The notes beneath the pieces are model-generated. The model was not told where the DNA came from, did no database searches, and was given only the letters and a program-made list of their open reading frames with translations. Both the position numbers and the translations under genes were made by a program. Shown here piece after piece: positions 8,019 to 16,566 of a stretch of 18,008 bases of DNA. Source of the stretch: Salinivirga sp035268865 (GTDB lineage Bacteria; Bacteroidota; Bacteroidia; Bacteroidales; Salinivirgaceae); contig NZ_DATFKB010000217.1 in assembly GCF_035268865.1 (NCBI RefSeq), forward strand, positions 1 through 18,008, given 5' to 3'. Positions within the stretch are counted from its first letter, which is position 1. Each line of letters opens with the position of its first letter.

Positions 8019-8668
8019 GGTATATCTAAATATTTGTGTGACTGGAGTGAGATATTCCATTCCGGATGCGCTTTTACATATTCAACCATCGAAGGTGCCA
8101 TCTTTTTAAATTGCGAATATTCAGGTTGCAGGAGCAATTTGCATTCAGCAGAAACTTCTTTTTTCCATTGTTCTGCAAAATCAAAATCACTTTGGCTGAA
8201 AATTACTATTTTAAGTTCATCTGCTCTTTTGAGGTTTTGTTTCAGGGGATGCTTGTTGTGTTTCGGACTTATGCAAATCCAATCCCATTGGCCAGTGATT
8301 TCATAAGCCCCGCTGCTCTCCAAAAAATTACTGATATTATTCCTTCTTATCAGAGTGCTTAGAGGGTCCAGCGGATACATGGCTGGTTCACCACCAGTAA
8401 CAACTACCGATCGGGCCGGCGTATTCAGTACCTGGTTTACAATTTCATCGACAGAAACCAGAGGATGCAAGTCTGCATTCCAGCTTATTTTTGAATCACA
8501 CCAGTGGCATGCAATATCACACCCACCTACGCGTATAAAATATGCCGGTTTCCCGCTATGGTGTCCTTCTCCCTGAATGCTATAAAAAGATTCTACGAGC
8601 GGTAACTTTTTACCTCCTTCAAGTAACTCCGAATCAACTTTTTGATATGATTTCTGGCTTTTTGCCAT
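8015..8668 (-). CDS. queE: 7-carboxy-7-deazaguanine synthase (radical SAM)
   Basis: QueE converts 6-carboxytetrahydropterin to 7-carboxy-7-deazaguanine on the way to preQ0 and queuosine tRNA modification. The 217-residue product contains SFYSIQGEG (27-35), the CDIACHWC cluster motif with C50, C54 and C57 (the CX3CX2C set that binds the 4Fe-4S cluster), and the TGGEP motif (91-95) for S-adenosylmethionine. The length is normal for the family. I chose the ATG at 8668 (MAKSQK). The frame stays open upstream to an ATG at 8710, but that extension runs through the -7 promoter box at 8691-8698 and has a non-conserved sequence. No other queuosine genes (queC, queD, queF) are in the window. The gene is convergent with the EamA transporter and shares a TTAA stop overlap. 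Confidence 0.93.
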   Translation of the reverse strand: MAKSQKSYQKVDSELLEGGKKLPLVESFYSIQGEGHHSGKPAYFIRVGGCDIACHWCDSKISWNADLHPLVSVDEIVNQVLNTPARSVVVTGGEPAMYPLDPLSTLIRRNNISNFLESSGAYEITGQWDWICISPKHNKHPLKQNLKRADELKIVIFSQSDFDFAEQWKKEVSAECKLLLQPEYSQFKKMAPSMVEYVKAHPEWNISLQSHKYLDIP

Positions 8669-8690
8669 TATTTGCCATTTTTTTGGGCTG

Positions 8691-8698
8691 CAAAAATA
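8691..8698 (-). promoter_or_regulatory. Putative -7 promoter box for queE
   Basis: On the minus strand this reads TATTTTTG, a full match to TAnnTTTG, followed by GCAGCCC, a frequent downstream context in this phylum and similar to the box at 17923-17930. No clear TTTG is found 19-21 bases upstream. A start about seven bases downstream would leave a leader of about 16 bases before the ATG at 8668, which supports that start over 8710. Confidence 0.5.
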
Positions 8699-8954
8699 GT
8701 ATTTTATCAACGGTTTGAAGGCTAATTTTGAGAATATTAAATTTTGGCTGCGCTAAAGTTGTTTTGAGTGTAATTTAAGTGTTTGTATTTTAGTGCTTTG
8801 CTTTTGTTCGTATTAATAGATTATAAGTTTAGGGTTTCCAGATTATTGTCAATCAATCTTGCTAAACCCGTAAACAATCGTTAATTTTGGCTGAGATTAA
8901 CTGCGAACTAACTTTTGGGGAAGTTGTTATTCAGTTAATTACAATACTTTCTCG

Positions 8955-10325
8955 ATGGCAAGTATGAATAATCTAAATAATAAAGCGATGCAAATTTCAT
9001 TGGAAAAATCATTGGTGAAAAATTTGATGGTGCACCGTCATTATGAGTGTTACCATTCAATGGGTGAGGATATTATGCAATCTATCCAGGACAAAACCTG
9101 CCCCGGAAACGATTTTCTTGGTTGGGTTAACCTGCCATCATCACTGAAGAGTGGGGAGTTGGAAAGAATAAATGAAGTTGCCCAAAATCTTCGCAAGATT
9201 AGCGACGTTGTGGTTGTTGTGGGTATTGGTGGTTCTTATTTAGGTGCGCGGGCTGTGATTGAATCACAAAAATCAGCATTCAAAAGCGATGGTTGTGAGG
9301 TTTTATATGCCGGCCATCAGTTGTCACCAGGCTATTTAACAGAGCTCTCGCAATATCTGGAAGATAAAAAATGGAGCATTATCGTAATCTCTAAGTCAGG
9401 AACTACAACCGAACCAGCTATTGCTTTTCGTTATTTGCGCAATATGCTCACCTCCCGATTCGGTGAAACAGCCATGAAAGAACGTGTAGTTGCAATTACT
9501 GACTCGTCGAAAGGAGCACTTCGTAAGCTCGCCGACGCCAATGGACTGCAATCTTTTATAATTCCTGATGATGTAGGAGGGCGCTTCTCTGTTTTTACGC
9601 CCGTTGGCTTGTTGCCAATTGCAGTTGCCGGATTTGATATAAAACAACTAATCCAGGGTGCAAAGCAAATGGAAGAACAAGTTTGGAGCGACAAAAAAAA
9701 TAATATTGCTCTGGATTATGCCGCTATTAGAAATGTACTCTATCAGAATGGAAATACTACCGAAGTATTGGTCAATTATCACCACAAGTTTCATTTTATA
9801 GCAGAATGGTGGAAACAGTTATTTGGCGAGAGCGAAGGAAAAGACGGAAAAGGTATTTTCCCGGCAAGTGTCGATCTTACTACAGACCTGCATTCAATGG
9901 GCCAATACATTCAGGATGGTAAAAGAAACCTTTTTGAAACAGTTGTGAAATTTGAAAATACTAATGCCAAAGTAGAGCAAATTGGGCATGATGACGAAAA
10001 CCTAGATAACCTGAACTATCTTGAAGGTAAATCAATGGATTTTGTAAATAAAAATGCGTTGGAAGGCACCATGCTTGCGCATAATAGCGGAGGAGTCCCA
10101 AACCTTATGATTAAAATTCAAAACGATGATGTCGATAATATAGGTGGCTTGCTTTATTTTTTTATGATTACATGCGCCATCAGTGGGTTAATGTTGCAGG
10201 TCAATCCGTTTAATCAACCGGGGGTAGAAGATTATAAACGGAATATGTTTGCATTGCTTCAAAAACCCGGATTTGAGGCAGAATATAAAGAACTACAGAT
10301 TTTACGAAAAGAACTTAATTTCTAA
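8955..10325 (+). CDS. pgi: Glucose-6-phosphate isomerase
   Basis: Pgi interconverts glucose-6-phosphate and fructose-6-phosphate in the cytoplasm. The 456-residue protein is of the shorter type (about 450 residues, as in Bacillus and Bacteroides) and has the phosphosugar-binding SIS folds. Visible motifs are GIGGSYLGAR (90-99), SKSGTTTE (146-153), GGRFSVFTPVG (208-218), GESEGKDGKG (291-300), which holds the catalytic glutamate region, DLHSMGQ (311-317) with the active-site histidine, and GVEDYKR near residue 428 with the conserved lysine. The start could be 8955 or the in-frame ATG at 8964 (MNNLNNK). A T9SS cargo gene follows after only 11 bases, so the two are probably co-transcribed. A weak promoter (TTG then TACTTTCT) may lie at about 8922-8950. 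Confidence 0.96.
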   Translation: MASMNNLNNKAMQISLEKSLVKNLMVHRHYECYHSMGEDIMQSIQDKTCPGNDFLGWVNLPSSLKSGELERINEVAQNLRKISDVVVVVGIGGSYLGARAVIESQKSAFKSDGCEVLYAGHQLSPGYLTELSQYLEDKKWSIIVISKSGTTTEPAIAFRYLRNMLTSRFGETAMKERVVAITDSSKGALRKLADANGLQSFIIPDDVGGRFSVFTPVGLLPIAVAGFDIKQLIQGAKQMEEQVWSDKKNNIALDYAAIRNVLYQNGNTTEVLVNYHHKFHFIAEWWKQLFGESEGKDGKGIFPASVDLTTDLHSMGQYIQDGKRNLFETVVKFENTNAKVEQIGHDDENLDNLNYLEGKSMDFVNKNALEGTMLAHNSGGVPNLMIKIQNDDVDNIGGLLYFFMITCAISGLMLQVNPFNQPGVEDYKRNMFALLQKPGFEAEYKELQILRKELNF

Positions 10326-10336
10326 ACCAACTTTAA

Positions 10337-12499
10337 ATGAAGAAAATTTTTGTAATGCTGCTTTTTATTGCAGCAAGTGAATTGCTATGTGCTCAGTTTA
10401 ACCAGCAAGCACCAGTAGTTATAAGTGAACAAATTGAGAATGCTGCATATTTATACCCGCAGGTTGCAGCAAGCGACAGCGGTTACTATGTGACCTGGTA
10501 CGATGAAAATCAAAATTTTAAAATGTATATGCAGTATGTAAATCCCAAAGGTGAACCACAATGGGCAAGCCCTCTGGTTGTGACTGATTATACTCAGGAT
10601 TCATGGATAAGTGATTACTCCCTGAAATCTGATGGTGATAATGCATATGTGTTTTTTGCTGATGCGCGAAATGGATTAACAGATAAGGATATTTTTGGAT
10701 ACAAAATTAACTCACAAGGGGAGTTTCTTTGGGGAGAACCCGGAGTAGAGCTAATTGTCGCTACAGGCTATGATTCTGAATATTCTCCTGATGTGGCATT
10801 AATGCCTAATGGCGATGTGGTTGCTGCATGGAATAAAATGGATGCCGATGGGTATTCAATCAACATGCAGTGGCTTAATTCTGATGGAGAGCGCTTATGG
10901 CAAAACGGGCTTAAAATTGCAGAAACTGACATTAGACTTTTTAATCCGAACTTAATGCCTGCTACAGATTCTACTGTTTTCCTGGTGTACACGTACCAAA
11001 ACGGGCAATACGGAGATAAGCAGGTGCTTGCACAACAAATCGGTACATCAGGGCAAAATGTATGGGATACTGTTCTGGGGGTGACAGGTAATTCAGGCAT
11101 TGGAGAAGGTCGCAGACTAAAATTACATTCGTCTTCAGATTCAGGTATTTACATCACCTGGTATGGTGATCCTGATGGCAATACACTCAATGATGTATTT
11201 ACGCAACATGTGGACCTTAATGGAAATCTGCGCTACGAAAACGGAGGGTTAAATCTTTCTGTAAATAACCAAATGAACCAGACTACACCATCATGTCTGG
11301 GCCAAGACTGGGAAGGTAATGCTTTGTTTGCCTGGCACGAAACACCCACCAGTAAAGAGAGTAATTTTACAAAAATACAGAAAATTGACCAGGACGGTAA
11401 TTTGCTGTATGAAAACAGTGCTTTAACAATTTCTGACACACTTACAGCAATTGGAGATGGTACTGTGCAATATGGAAAAGTATTTTTGCCGGCAATGGAG
11501 AGCACTTCCCAGGGAGCCCTTGCAATTTATGATTTAGATAACGATTCCATTAATATTGTATCTGTGGGTACCGATAATGCAACCAATTCAGTTTTGGCTA
11601 ATGGTCAATTTGTATTTGCGTCAGTCACAGATGTAAACTCAAATACACAAGTGCAGCTGCATAATGTTTACCGGACTGGTCAGTCAGGTGTTGAGCCCGT
11701 TTTAGCAGACGCTGCATTAGCCTCATTTGCTGGCATCCGGAACTTTTCGCCTGATTCCGTATTCTATTTTATGATGCAGGATTCAGCACATGTATGGGAT
11801 AATTTTGCCGCCGGTATGAATATTTACCAAACAGTTGAATACCTCGATACCCCTAAATATGAACCCGGAAACTACCGTGTGAAAGTTACTTCTCAGGATA
11901 GCTCAGTGCAGTTTTATCAGTTTAGCTGGGTGAATGAACCGCTGGCAAGTATAGAAAGTCTTAGTAGTGATTATGATCTGTGGACGCATGTCGACTATGA
12001 AAATAATGATGCCTGGGCTGAAATGATTTTTGTGAAAGATCCTCAAAAATTGTTGAATTTTGAGCTCAGTCCGGGTGCCAGAATATTTTTAAATGGTAAA
12101 TGGGATGCAGATTATAGCCGTATTAATGATACAGCCAGCCAGTTCTTTGGCCCTTATAGCCTTAATTATGATAGTGCTTTTGTGAGTTTTGAAATTCTGG
12201 ATTACCAGGGAAATCAAATTGATTGGCGTTTGGTGATGACAATTGGTGGAGGAATTCAAACTAGCTCCTTTACAGGTAAGGTTTATCCAAATCCTGTCTC
12301 AAATGTGCTGCACGTTGAATCAAATCAAATAGTTCAGACTGTAACCTTACTTTCCATTGATGGCAGACCAGTCGATGAATTTACTGTGAATAGCAGACAT
12401 GCTGTTTTACCTGCTCAAAAACTGGTGGCTGGAACATATATCCTGCTTATAAAGCAAAATGGAAAATATAAAAGTAAGATATTTACCAGGAAACCTTAA
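10337..12499 (+). CDS. Large T9SS-secreted protein with propeller-like repeats
   Basis: A 720-residue secreted protein. It starts with a signal peptide (residues 1-19, cleavage before Q20) and ends with a type A T9SS sorting domain (about 645-720, YPNP at 650-653, GTYILLI and a basic tail). Between residues about 30 and 380 there are at least six imperfect repeats of about 50-60 residues, with a W/F-x-D-x strand followed by a Q-x(2,3)-G-x-x-W/Y motif, for example QYVNPKGEPQW, QWLNSDGERLW, QHVDLNGNLRY and QKIDQDGNLLY. This pattern suggests a beta-propeller. A second, beta-rich region (about 480-640) precedes the sorting domain. No catalytic motif is visible, so a binding or adhesive role is a guess. 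It begins 11 bases after pgi and ends before a bidirectional terminator. Confidence 0.88.
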   Translation: MKKIFVMLLFIAASELLCAQFNQQAPVVISEQIENAAYLYPQVAASDSGYYVTWYDENQNFKMYMQYVNPKGEPQWASPLVVTDYTQDSWISDYSLKSDGDNAYVFFADARNGLTDKDIFGYKINSQGEFLWGEPGVELIVATGYDSEYSPDVALMPNGDVVAAWNKMDADGYSINMQWLNSDGERLWQNGLKIAETDIRLFNPNLMPATDSTVFLVYTYQNGQYGDKQVLAQQIGTSGQNVWDTVLGVTGNSGIGEGRRLKLHSSSDSGIYITWYGDPDGNTLNDVFTQHVDLNGNLRYENGGLNLSVNNQMNQTTPSCLGQDWEGNALFAWHETPTSKESNFTKIQKIDQDGNLLYENSALTISDTLTAIGDGTVQYGKVFLPAMESTSQGALAIYDLDNDSINIVSVGTDNATNSVLANGQFVFASVTDVNSNTQVQLHNVYRTGQSGVEPVLADAALASFAGIRNFSPDSVFYFMMQDSAHVWDNFAAGMNIYQTVEYLDTPKYEPGNYRVKVTSQDSSVQFYQFSWVNEPLASIESLSSDYDLWTHVDYENNDAWAEMIFVKDPQKLLNFELSPGARIFLNGKWDADYSRINDTASQFFGPYSLNYDSAFVSFEILDYQGNQIDWRLVMTIGGGIQTSSFTGKVYPNPVSNVLHVESNQIVQTVTLLSIDGRPVDEFTVNSRHAVLPAQKLVAGTYILLIKQNGKYKSKIFTRKP

Positions 12500-12515
12500 T
12501 TTACATGGTAAAATC

Positions 12516-12547
12516 AAAAAAAGGCTTCCAATTTGGAAGCCTTTTTT
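12516..12547. terminator. Bidirectional Rho-independent terminator
   Basis: GGCTTCCA (12523-12530) pairs perfectly with TGGAAGCC (12534-12541) across a three-base loop, flanked by seven A on the left and six T on the right. The A run gives a T run on the other strand, so the hairpin can end both the T9SS-cargo transcript (plus) and the convergent GTPase transcript (minus), whose stop is at 12564. Confidence 0.93.
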
Positions 12548-12563
12548 GCTGTGAATAAATTTA

Positions 12564-13904
12564 TTATTTCAGATTGTGCTTTTTGATAAAGTCTTCAATT
12601 GGTTCTGCAAGTGAAGGCTGACCAATTTCCTGAAGGTCATATCCAACTTTTACGGTTGGCTTGTCAATCTTAACAATACGGTTTAAGTCAATTGGGGTAG
12701 CAATAACAACTGCATCACATGGTGTGTTGTTGATTGTTTTTTCCAAATCTTTTTTCTGTTCTTCACCGTAGCCCATTGCCGGAAGTAATTTCCCGATTCC
12801 AGGATAAGTCTGGAAAGTTTCGTTTAATCTGCCAACGACATATTCTCTTGGGTCAACCATCTCAGCTGCACCTGCTTTGCGGGCTGCAACAGTTCCGGCA
12901 CCAATTTTCATTTCACCGTGTGTAAGTGTTGGTCCGTCTTCAACAACTAATACTTTCTTACCGCGAATAATCTCTGGTTTATCTATCGTTAATGGCGAAG
13001 CACCATCTACAACCATAGCCTCAGGAGCTACTTTTGCAATGCTTTCACGCACGATTTGTATGTTATCCGCATCAGCGCTATCCATTTTGTTGATAACCAC
13101 AACGTCAGATAAACGAAGTGTAGTCTCACCAGGATAGTATTTTAATTCGTGTCCCGGACGATGAGGGTCAACAACCGTTACCATTAGGTCAGGCTTATAA
13201 AATGGAAAATCGTTATTTCCACCATCCCATAAAATAACATCACATCCGTCAGGATCATTTTCTGCTTCTCTGACAATGGCTTCATAGTCAACACCAGCAT
13301 AAATTACATTACCACGTGTAATATGCGGCTCATATTCCTCCATCTCTTCAATTGTGCAGTCGTGCTTTTCAAGATCTTCAATTTTAGCAAAACGCTGAAC
13401 TTTTTGTTTTGCCAGGTCACCATAAGGCATTGGGTGACGAATAGCAACAACTTTTAATCCGGCTTCCATTAAAAGTTCAATAATACGACGTGATGTTTGT
13501 GATTTTCCGCAACCTGTACGAACTGCACCAACAGCAATAACAGGTTTTGTACTCTTAATCATTGTGTCATTTCCGCCTATTAATGAAAACGATGCTCCAG
13601 CAGCATTGACTCGTGAAGCCATGCGCATTACGTGTTCATATGGCACATCACTATATGAAAATACACATTCATCAGCTTTAAGATCTACGATAAGTTTTTC
13701 AAGCTCTTCTTCACCATGAATTGGAATTCCATCTGGATATAGGCTTCCTGCTAATTCGGCCGGATATTTGCGGCCATCAATATCTGGAATTTGGGCTGCA
13801 GTAAAAGCAACAACGTTAAATGAATCGTTGTCTCTGAAATAGGTGTTGAAGTTGTGAAAATCACGACCAGCAGCACCAATGATAATGACATTACGTTTTG
13901 CCAT
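12564..13904 (-). CDS. COG2403-type GTPase, cyclic 2,3-diphosphoglycerate synthetase-like
   Basis: A 446-residue cytoplasmic P-loop protein. The N-terminus (MAKRNVIIIGAAGRDFHNFN) has a Rossmann-like glycine motif. A P-loop-like segment, AVRTGCGKSQTS, sits at about 127-138 (K134, S135) but deviates from GxxxxGKS because position 128 is Val. LWDGGNNDFPF (225-235) may act as a Walker B-type segment, and NKMD (272-275) matches a G4 guanine-specificity motif. Annotated relatives are called predicted GTPase (COG2403) or cyclic 2,3-diphosphoglycerate synthetase, from the archaeal enzyme that cyclises 2,3-diphosphoglycerate; that activity is unproven in Bacteroidota. It stands alone, with a strong Shine-Dalgarno site at 13914-13918, a good -7 box and its own terminator. 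The family call is good; the reaction is unsure. Confidence 0.85.
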   Translation of the reverse strand: MAKRNVIIIGAAGRDFHNFNTYFRDNDSFNVVAFTAAQIPDIDGRKYPAELAGSLYPDGIPIHGEEELEKLIVDLKADECVFSYSDVPYEHVMRMASRVNAAGASFSLIGGNDTMIKSTKPVIAVGAVRTGCGKSQTSRRIIELLMEAGLKVVAIRHPMPYGDLAKQKVQRFAKIEDLEKHDCTIEEMEEYEPHITRGNVIYAGVDYEAIVREAENDPDGCDVILWDGGNNDFPFYKPDLMVTVVDPHRPGHELKYYPGETTLRLSDVVVINKMDSADADNIQIVRESIAKVAPEAMVVDGASPLTIDKPEIIRGKKVLVVEDGPTLTHGEMKIGAGTVAARKAGAAEMVDPREYVVGRLNETFQTYPGIGKLLPAMGYGEEQKKDLEKTINNTPCDAVVIATPIDLNRIVKIDKPTVKVGYDLQEIGQPSLAEPIEDFIKKHNLK

Positions 13905-13913
13905 AAGTCAATT

Positions 13914-13918
13914 CCTCC
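13914..13918 (-). promoter_or_regulatory. Unusually strong ribosome binding site of the COG2403-like gene
   Basis: The minus strand reads CGGAGGAATTGACTT before ATG, a full GGAGG core 9 bases upstream of the start at 13904. Most other genes in this window lack a recognisable Shine-Dalgarno site, as is usual in Bacteroidota. The site fixes the start codon and suggests either high translation or a different origin for this gene. Confidence 0.85.
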
Positions 13919-13961
13919 GTTTTTTTATTTATGAATAAATTAGGTTTTAAAAATTGCGAAA

Positions 13962-13969
13962 CAAATATA
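13962..13969 (-). promoter_or_regulatory. Putative -7 promoter box of the COG2403-like gene
   Basis: On the minus strand this reads TATATTTG, a full match to TAnnTTTG. No good -33 TTTG is present at 19-21 bases. A start near 13955 would leave a leader of about 50 bases that includes the GGAGG site. The box lies in the 120-base divergent gap shared with the AcpH-like gene. Confidence 0.5.
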
Positions 13970-14024
13970 GTGGTTTAAACAAAATTTCCTAATTTTTGAT
14001 AATGTTTAATAATTACCTTTATTT

Positions 14025-14606
14025 ATGAACTATTTGGCACATTTATATCTCTCTGGAAAAAATGATGAGGTAAAAGTTGGAAATTTTATTGCAGATGCTG
14101 TAAAAGGACGTAACTTGTCTAAATATCCTAAAGGCCTGCAAAATGGAATTAAACTCCACCGCTGTATAGATGATTTTACAGACCATCATCCAATTGTGCT
14201 TGATGTAAATAAAATATTTGCCCCGGCATATAAAAAATATGCTGGTATAGTAACAGACATGATTTTCGATCATTTTTTAGCTAGTAATTGGCAAAAATTT
14301 CACGAACAAACCTTGTCTGAATATGTTAATGAAGTAAATAAAGTGTTATTATCCTGGTTTTATATAATGCCACGGCAAATTCAGTTAATGATGCCATTTT
14401 GGGTGAAACACAGGTGGCCGGAAATATACAGCAGCCCTGACGGTTTAATTAGAGCCCTTAACGGTATGCCAAGGTATACTTCCTTACCGGCAAGGAGTGA
14501 TTTTGTAAAAGAAGTGCTAAGGAAAGAGCAATCTGGCCTGCAACGTGCTTTTAATGACTTTTTTGTTGCTTTAAGCCAGGAGTTTTATGATACTGAAAAT
14601 AATTAA
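14025..14606 (+). CDS. acpH: Acyl-carrier-protein phosphodiesterase (AcpH/DUF479)
   Basis: AcpH removes the 4'-phosphopantetheine arm from holo-acyl carrier protein, giving apo-ACP. The 193-residue product matches the E. coli protein's length and layout: it begins MNYLAHLYLSG, followed by VGNFIADAVKG (17-27), LHRCIDDFTDHHP (44-56) with the conserved His/Asp residues expected to bind metal, and MIFDHFLASNW (about 79-89). The family belongs to the HD-like metal-dependent hydrolases. It is divergent from the COG2403-like gene and has no clear operon partner; a possible -7-like box (TACCTTTA) lies close to the start. Physiological importance in this phylum is unclear, but the family assignment is solid. 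Confidence 0.88.
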   Translation: MNYLAHLYLSGKNDEVKVGNFIADAVKGRNLSKYPKGLQNGIKLHRCIDDFTDHHPIVLDVNKIFAPAYKKYAGIVTDMIFDHFLASNWQKFHEQTLSEYVNEVNKVLLSWFYIMPRQIQLMMPFWVKHRWPEIYSSPDGLIRALNGMPRYTSLPARSDFVKEVLRKEQSGLQRAFNDFFVALSQEFYDTENN

Positions 14607-14687
14607 TTTGCGTTTAGCCTATTCATATTCAGAAAAATATGTGCTACAAAAATATAAAAGTTCCTTTTTTTTTTTCAAAAACCTTTT

Positions 14688-14703
14688 TAGCTTTGTAGCT
14701 TTG
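14688..14703 (+). promoter_or_regulatory. Tandem duplicated -7 boxes upstream of the OmpA/TPR lipoprotein gene
   Basis: TAGCTTTG occurs twice back to back (14688-14695 and 14696-14703), each a full match to TAnnTTTG. A run of eleven T (14665-14675) lies just upstream, where a -33 element would be expected, and no TTTG is seen there. Either copy could serve as the promoter for the gene starting at 14746, with leaders of about 35-45 bases. Confidence 0.6.
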
Positions 14704-14745
14704 TAAGTAAGAGTAAATGAGAAATCCATAAAATTATTGTAAACT

Positions 14746-16500
14746 ATGAAAACAAGTTTCAAGTACTTAACAATCGTTATGGCGGCTATCATGCTATTCA
14801 CCGGCTGTAAAGAGCTGGAGAAAATGCAGAAAATGGCTGACCAGGTAACTTTAAATGTACAAAAAAGTCCGGTTGAAATGCACGGAGATAGCATTGCAAT
14901 CAAGTTAACAGGTTCGTTCCCTCCAAAGTTCTTCCAGAAAAAAGCACAACTGGAAGTAATACCAGTACTAAAATATAACGGACAGGAAGTTGCATTTAAA
15001 TCAATTAAACTACAGGGAGAAGATGTTGAAGCCAACAATAAGGTAATTCCTTTTGAGAGTGGTGGTTCTTTCGAAATTGTAGATAAAATTGCATATGATC
15101 CCGCAATGCGCGAAGCAACACTTATTGCACGCGGCACAGCTACAGTTAAAGACGAAAGCATGGTTGTCCTGGAGCGTGAGGTTGCTCCAGGTGTAATGTC
15201 TACTGCTACATTGCTTGATTTTTCAGATGCTAAAGTTGTAAGAGCTGCTGATAACTTCCAGCGTGTTACTTATGATGCTAAAGAAGCAAAAATTCAGTTC
15301 CTTATCAATCGTTACAATATTCGTGGACGCGAGTTACGTAAAGATGAAATTAAAGCTTTCAATGATTATATTAAGCAAGTTGCTGAAAAAGAAAATATGA
15401 ACATTGAAAACATCACAATTGATGCTTATGCTTCACCTGATGGAACTGTAGAACTCAATACTGAACTTTCAGAAGATCGTAAAAATGTTACTGAAAAGTA
15501 CCTTGGCAACACAGTTAAAAAGGCAGATATTGAGATAGAAGAAGAGAAAAATGTTTATAATACAAGATCAGTTGCCGAAGACTGGGAAGGATTCAAAAAA
15601 GAGCTTCAAAAATCAGATGTGCCTGATAAAGACCTTATTTTGAGAGTTCTATCAATGTATAATGATCCTGAGGTACGTGAAAAAGAAATCAGAAATATTT
15701 CTGCTGCATTTGAAGAGCTTAAAGATGAAGTGCTTCCTCAATTGCGTCGTTCTGAATTCCGTATGAAAGTTGCTGTTGTTGGTTTCTCTGATGAGGAGAT
15801 ATCAAAATTTGCAATGGAAAAGCCCGATACACTTAATGTAGAAGAATTGCTTTATGCTGCTACACTAACAGAAGATCTTGCTGAGCAAAAACAAATCTTC
15901 ACTACAGTAACAGAACAATATAGCGATGATTGGAGAGGTCATAATAACCTTGGTGTTGTAAACTACCTGAATGGCAACTATGCAGATGCATTAACAAGCT
16001 TTGAGGCAGCTAAAGCAATCGAAGCAAATAACAGTAAAGTATTAAACAATCTCGGAGCAGTTGCTTTAGCTCAGGGAGATGTTGAGAAAGCTTCAGAATA
16101 CCTTAAAGCAGCTACAGCAGGTGGTAACGAAACAAGTTACAACCAGGCATTGATTGCCACTAAAAAAGGTGAATATGAAGATGCTGTTGATATGTATGCT
16201 AGCAGTAAATACCAAACTGTAAACTTTGCTCTTGCTAAACTATTGCAGTATAGCAGAACCCAGAATGAGCAAGCTTATGATGCAGCACTAGGAATTCTTG
16301 AAAAAGTTGAAAACAAAGAGAATCCATTGCTTTACTATGTAAAAGCTGTTGTTGGAGCACGTAAGCAAGATTCAGACATGCTTTTCAATAACTTGCGCAC
16401 AGCAATCGAGAAAAATGCAGACCTCAAGCAAACTGCTGCTACTGATGTTGAGTTCCGTCGTTATAAAGAAGATGCAACTTTTACTTCAATAGTTGAATAA
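14746..16500 (+). CDS. OmpA-like/TPR lipoprotein
   Basis: A 584-residue lipoprotein. The N-terminus ends in lipobox LFTGC, giving lipidated C21. Residues about 30-160 are beta-rich. Residues about 180-345 contain an OmpA-like segment with AYASPDG (227-233) followed by N-x2-LS-x2-R spacing, as in peptidoglycan-binding OmpA-type domains. Residues about 394-490 hold tetratricopeptide-type helices (GVVNYLNGNYADALTSFEAA and LGAVALAQGDVEKASEYLKA). Similar proteins in Bacteroidales are annotated only as TPR proteins; a role in envelope organisation is inferred. Codon use is more uniform than in its neighbours (many GCT, GTT, GAA, ACA), and with a duplicated -7 box and its own strong terminator it is probably highly expressed. 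The exact function is unknown. Confidence 0.85.
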   Translation: MKTSFKYLTIVMAAIMLFTGCKELEKMQKMADQVTLNVQKSPVEMHGDSIAIKLTGSFPPKFFQKKAQLEVIPVLKYNGQEVAFKSIKLQGEDVEANNKVIPFESGGSFEIVDKIAYDPAMREATLIARGTATVKDESMVVLEREVAPGVMSTATLLDFSDAKVVRAADNFQRVTYDAKEAKIQFLINRYNIRGRELRKDEIKAFNDYIKQVAEKENMNIENITIDAYASPDGTVELNTELSEDRKNVTEKYLGNTVKKADIEIEEEKNVYNTRSVAEDWEGFKKELQKSDVPDKDLILRVLSMYNDPEVREKEIRNISAAFEELKDEVLPQLRRSEFRMKVAVVGFSDEEISKFAMEKPDTLNVEELLYAATLTEDLAEQKQIFTTVTEQYSDDWRGHNNLGVVNYLNGNYADALTSFEAAKAIEANNSKVLNNLGAVALAQGDVEKASEYLKAATAGGNETSYNQALIATKKGEYEDAVDMYASSKYQTVNFALAKLLQYSRTQNEQAYDAALGILEKVENKENPLLYYVKAVVGARKQDSDMLFNNLRTAIEKNADLKQTAATDVEFRRYKEDATFTSIVE

Positions 16501-16521
16501 TAATACAATTATTAAAATATC

Positions 16522-16553
16522 AGGGCTGTCTCAAACGGGACAGCCCTTTCTAT
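16522..16553 (+). terminator. Rho-independent terminator after the OmpA/TPR lipoprotein gene
   Basis: AGGGCTGTCTC (16522-16532) pairs with GGGACAGCCCT (16537-16547), including one G-T pair, around an AAAC loop, then TTTCTAT. It begins 21 bases after the stop. The next gene starts only about 20 bases later, so that gene may depend on read-through. Confidence 0.9.
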
Positions 16554-16566
16554 ATTAAATGACCCG

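Noticed and set aside
8669..8710. Fourteen-residue N-terminal extension of QueE from the ATG at 8710
   Set aside because: The extension spans a consensus -7 box and its sequence is unlike QueE N-termini.
8711..8954. Intergenic region between queE and pgi, checked for an RNA gene
   Set aside because: It is AT-rich with no tRNA-like fold or conserved hairpin; only a weak promoter candidate near the pgi start was seen.
14619..15161. Open frame of 180 codons on the minus strand overlapping the OmpA/TPR lipoprotein gene
   Set aside because: It is antisense to a clear lipoprotein gene, has low-complexity Ser/Leu/Ile composition and matches no family.
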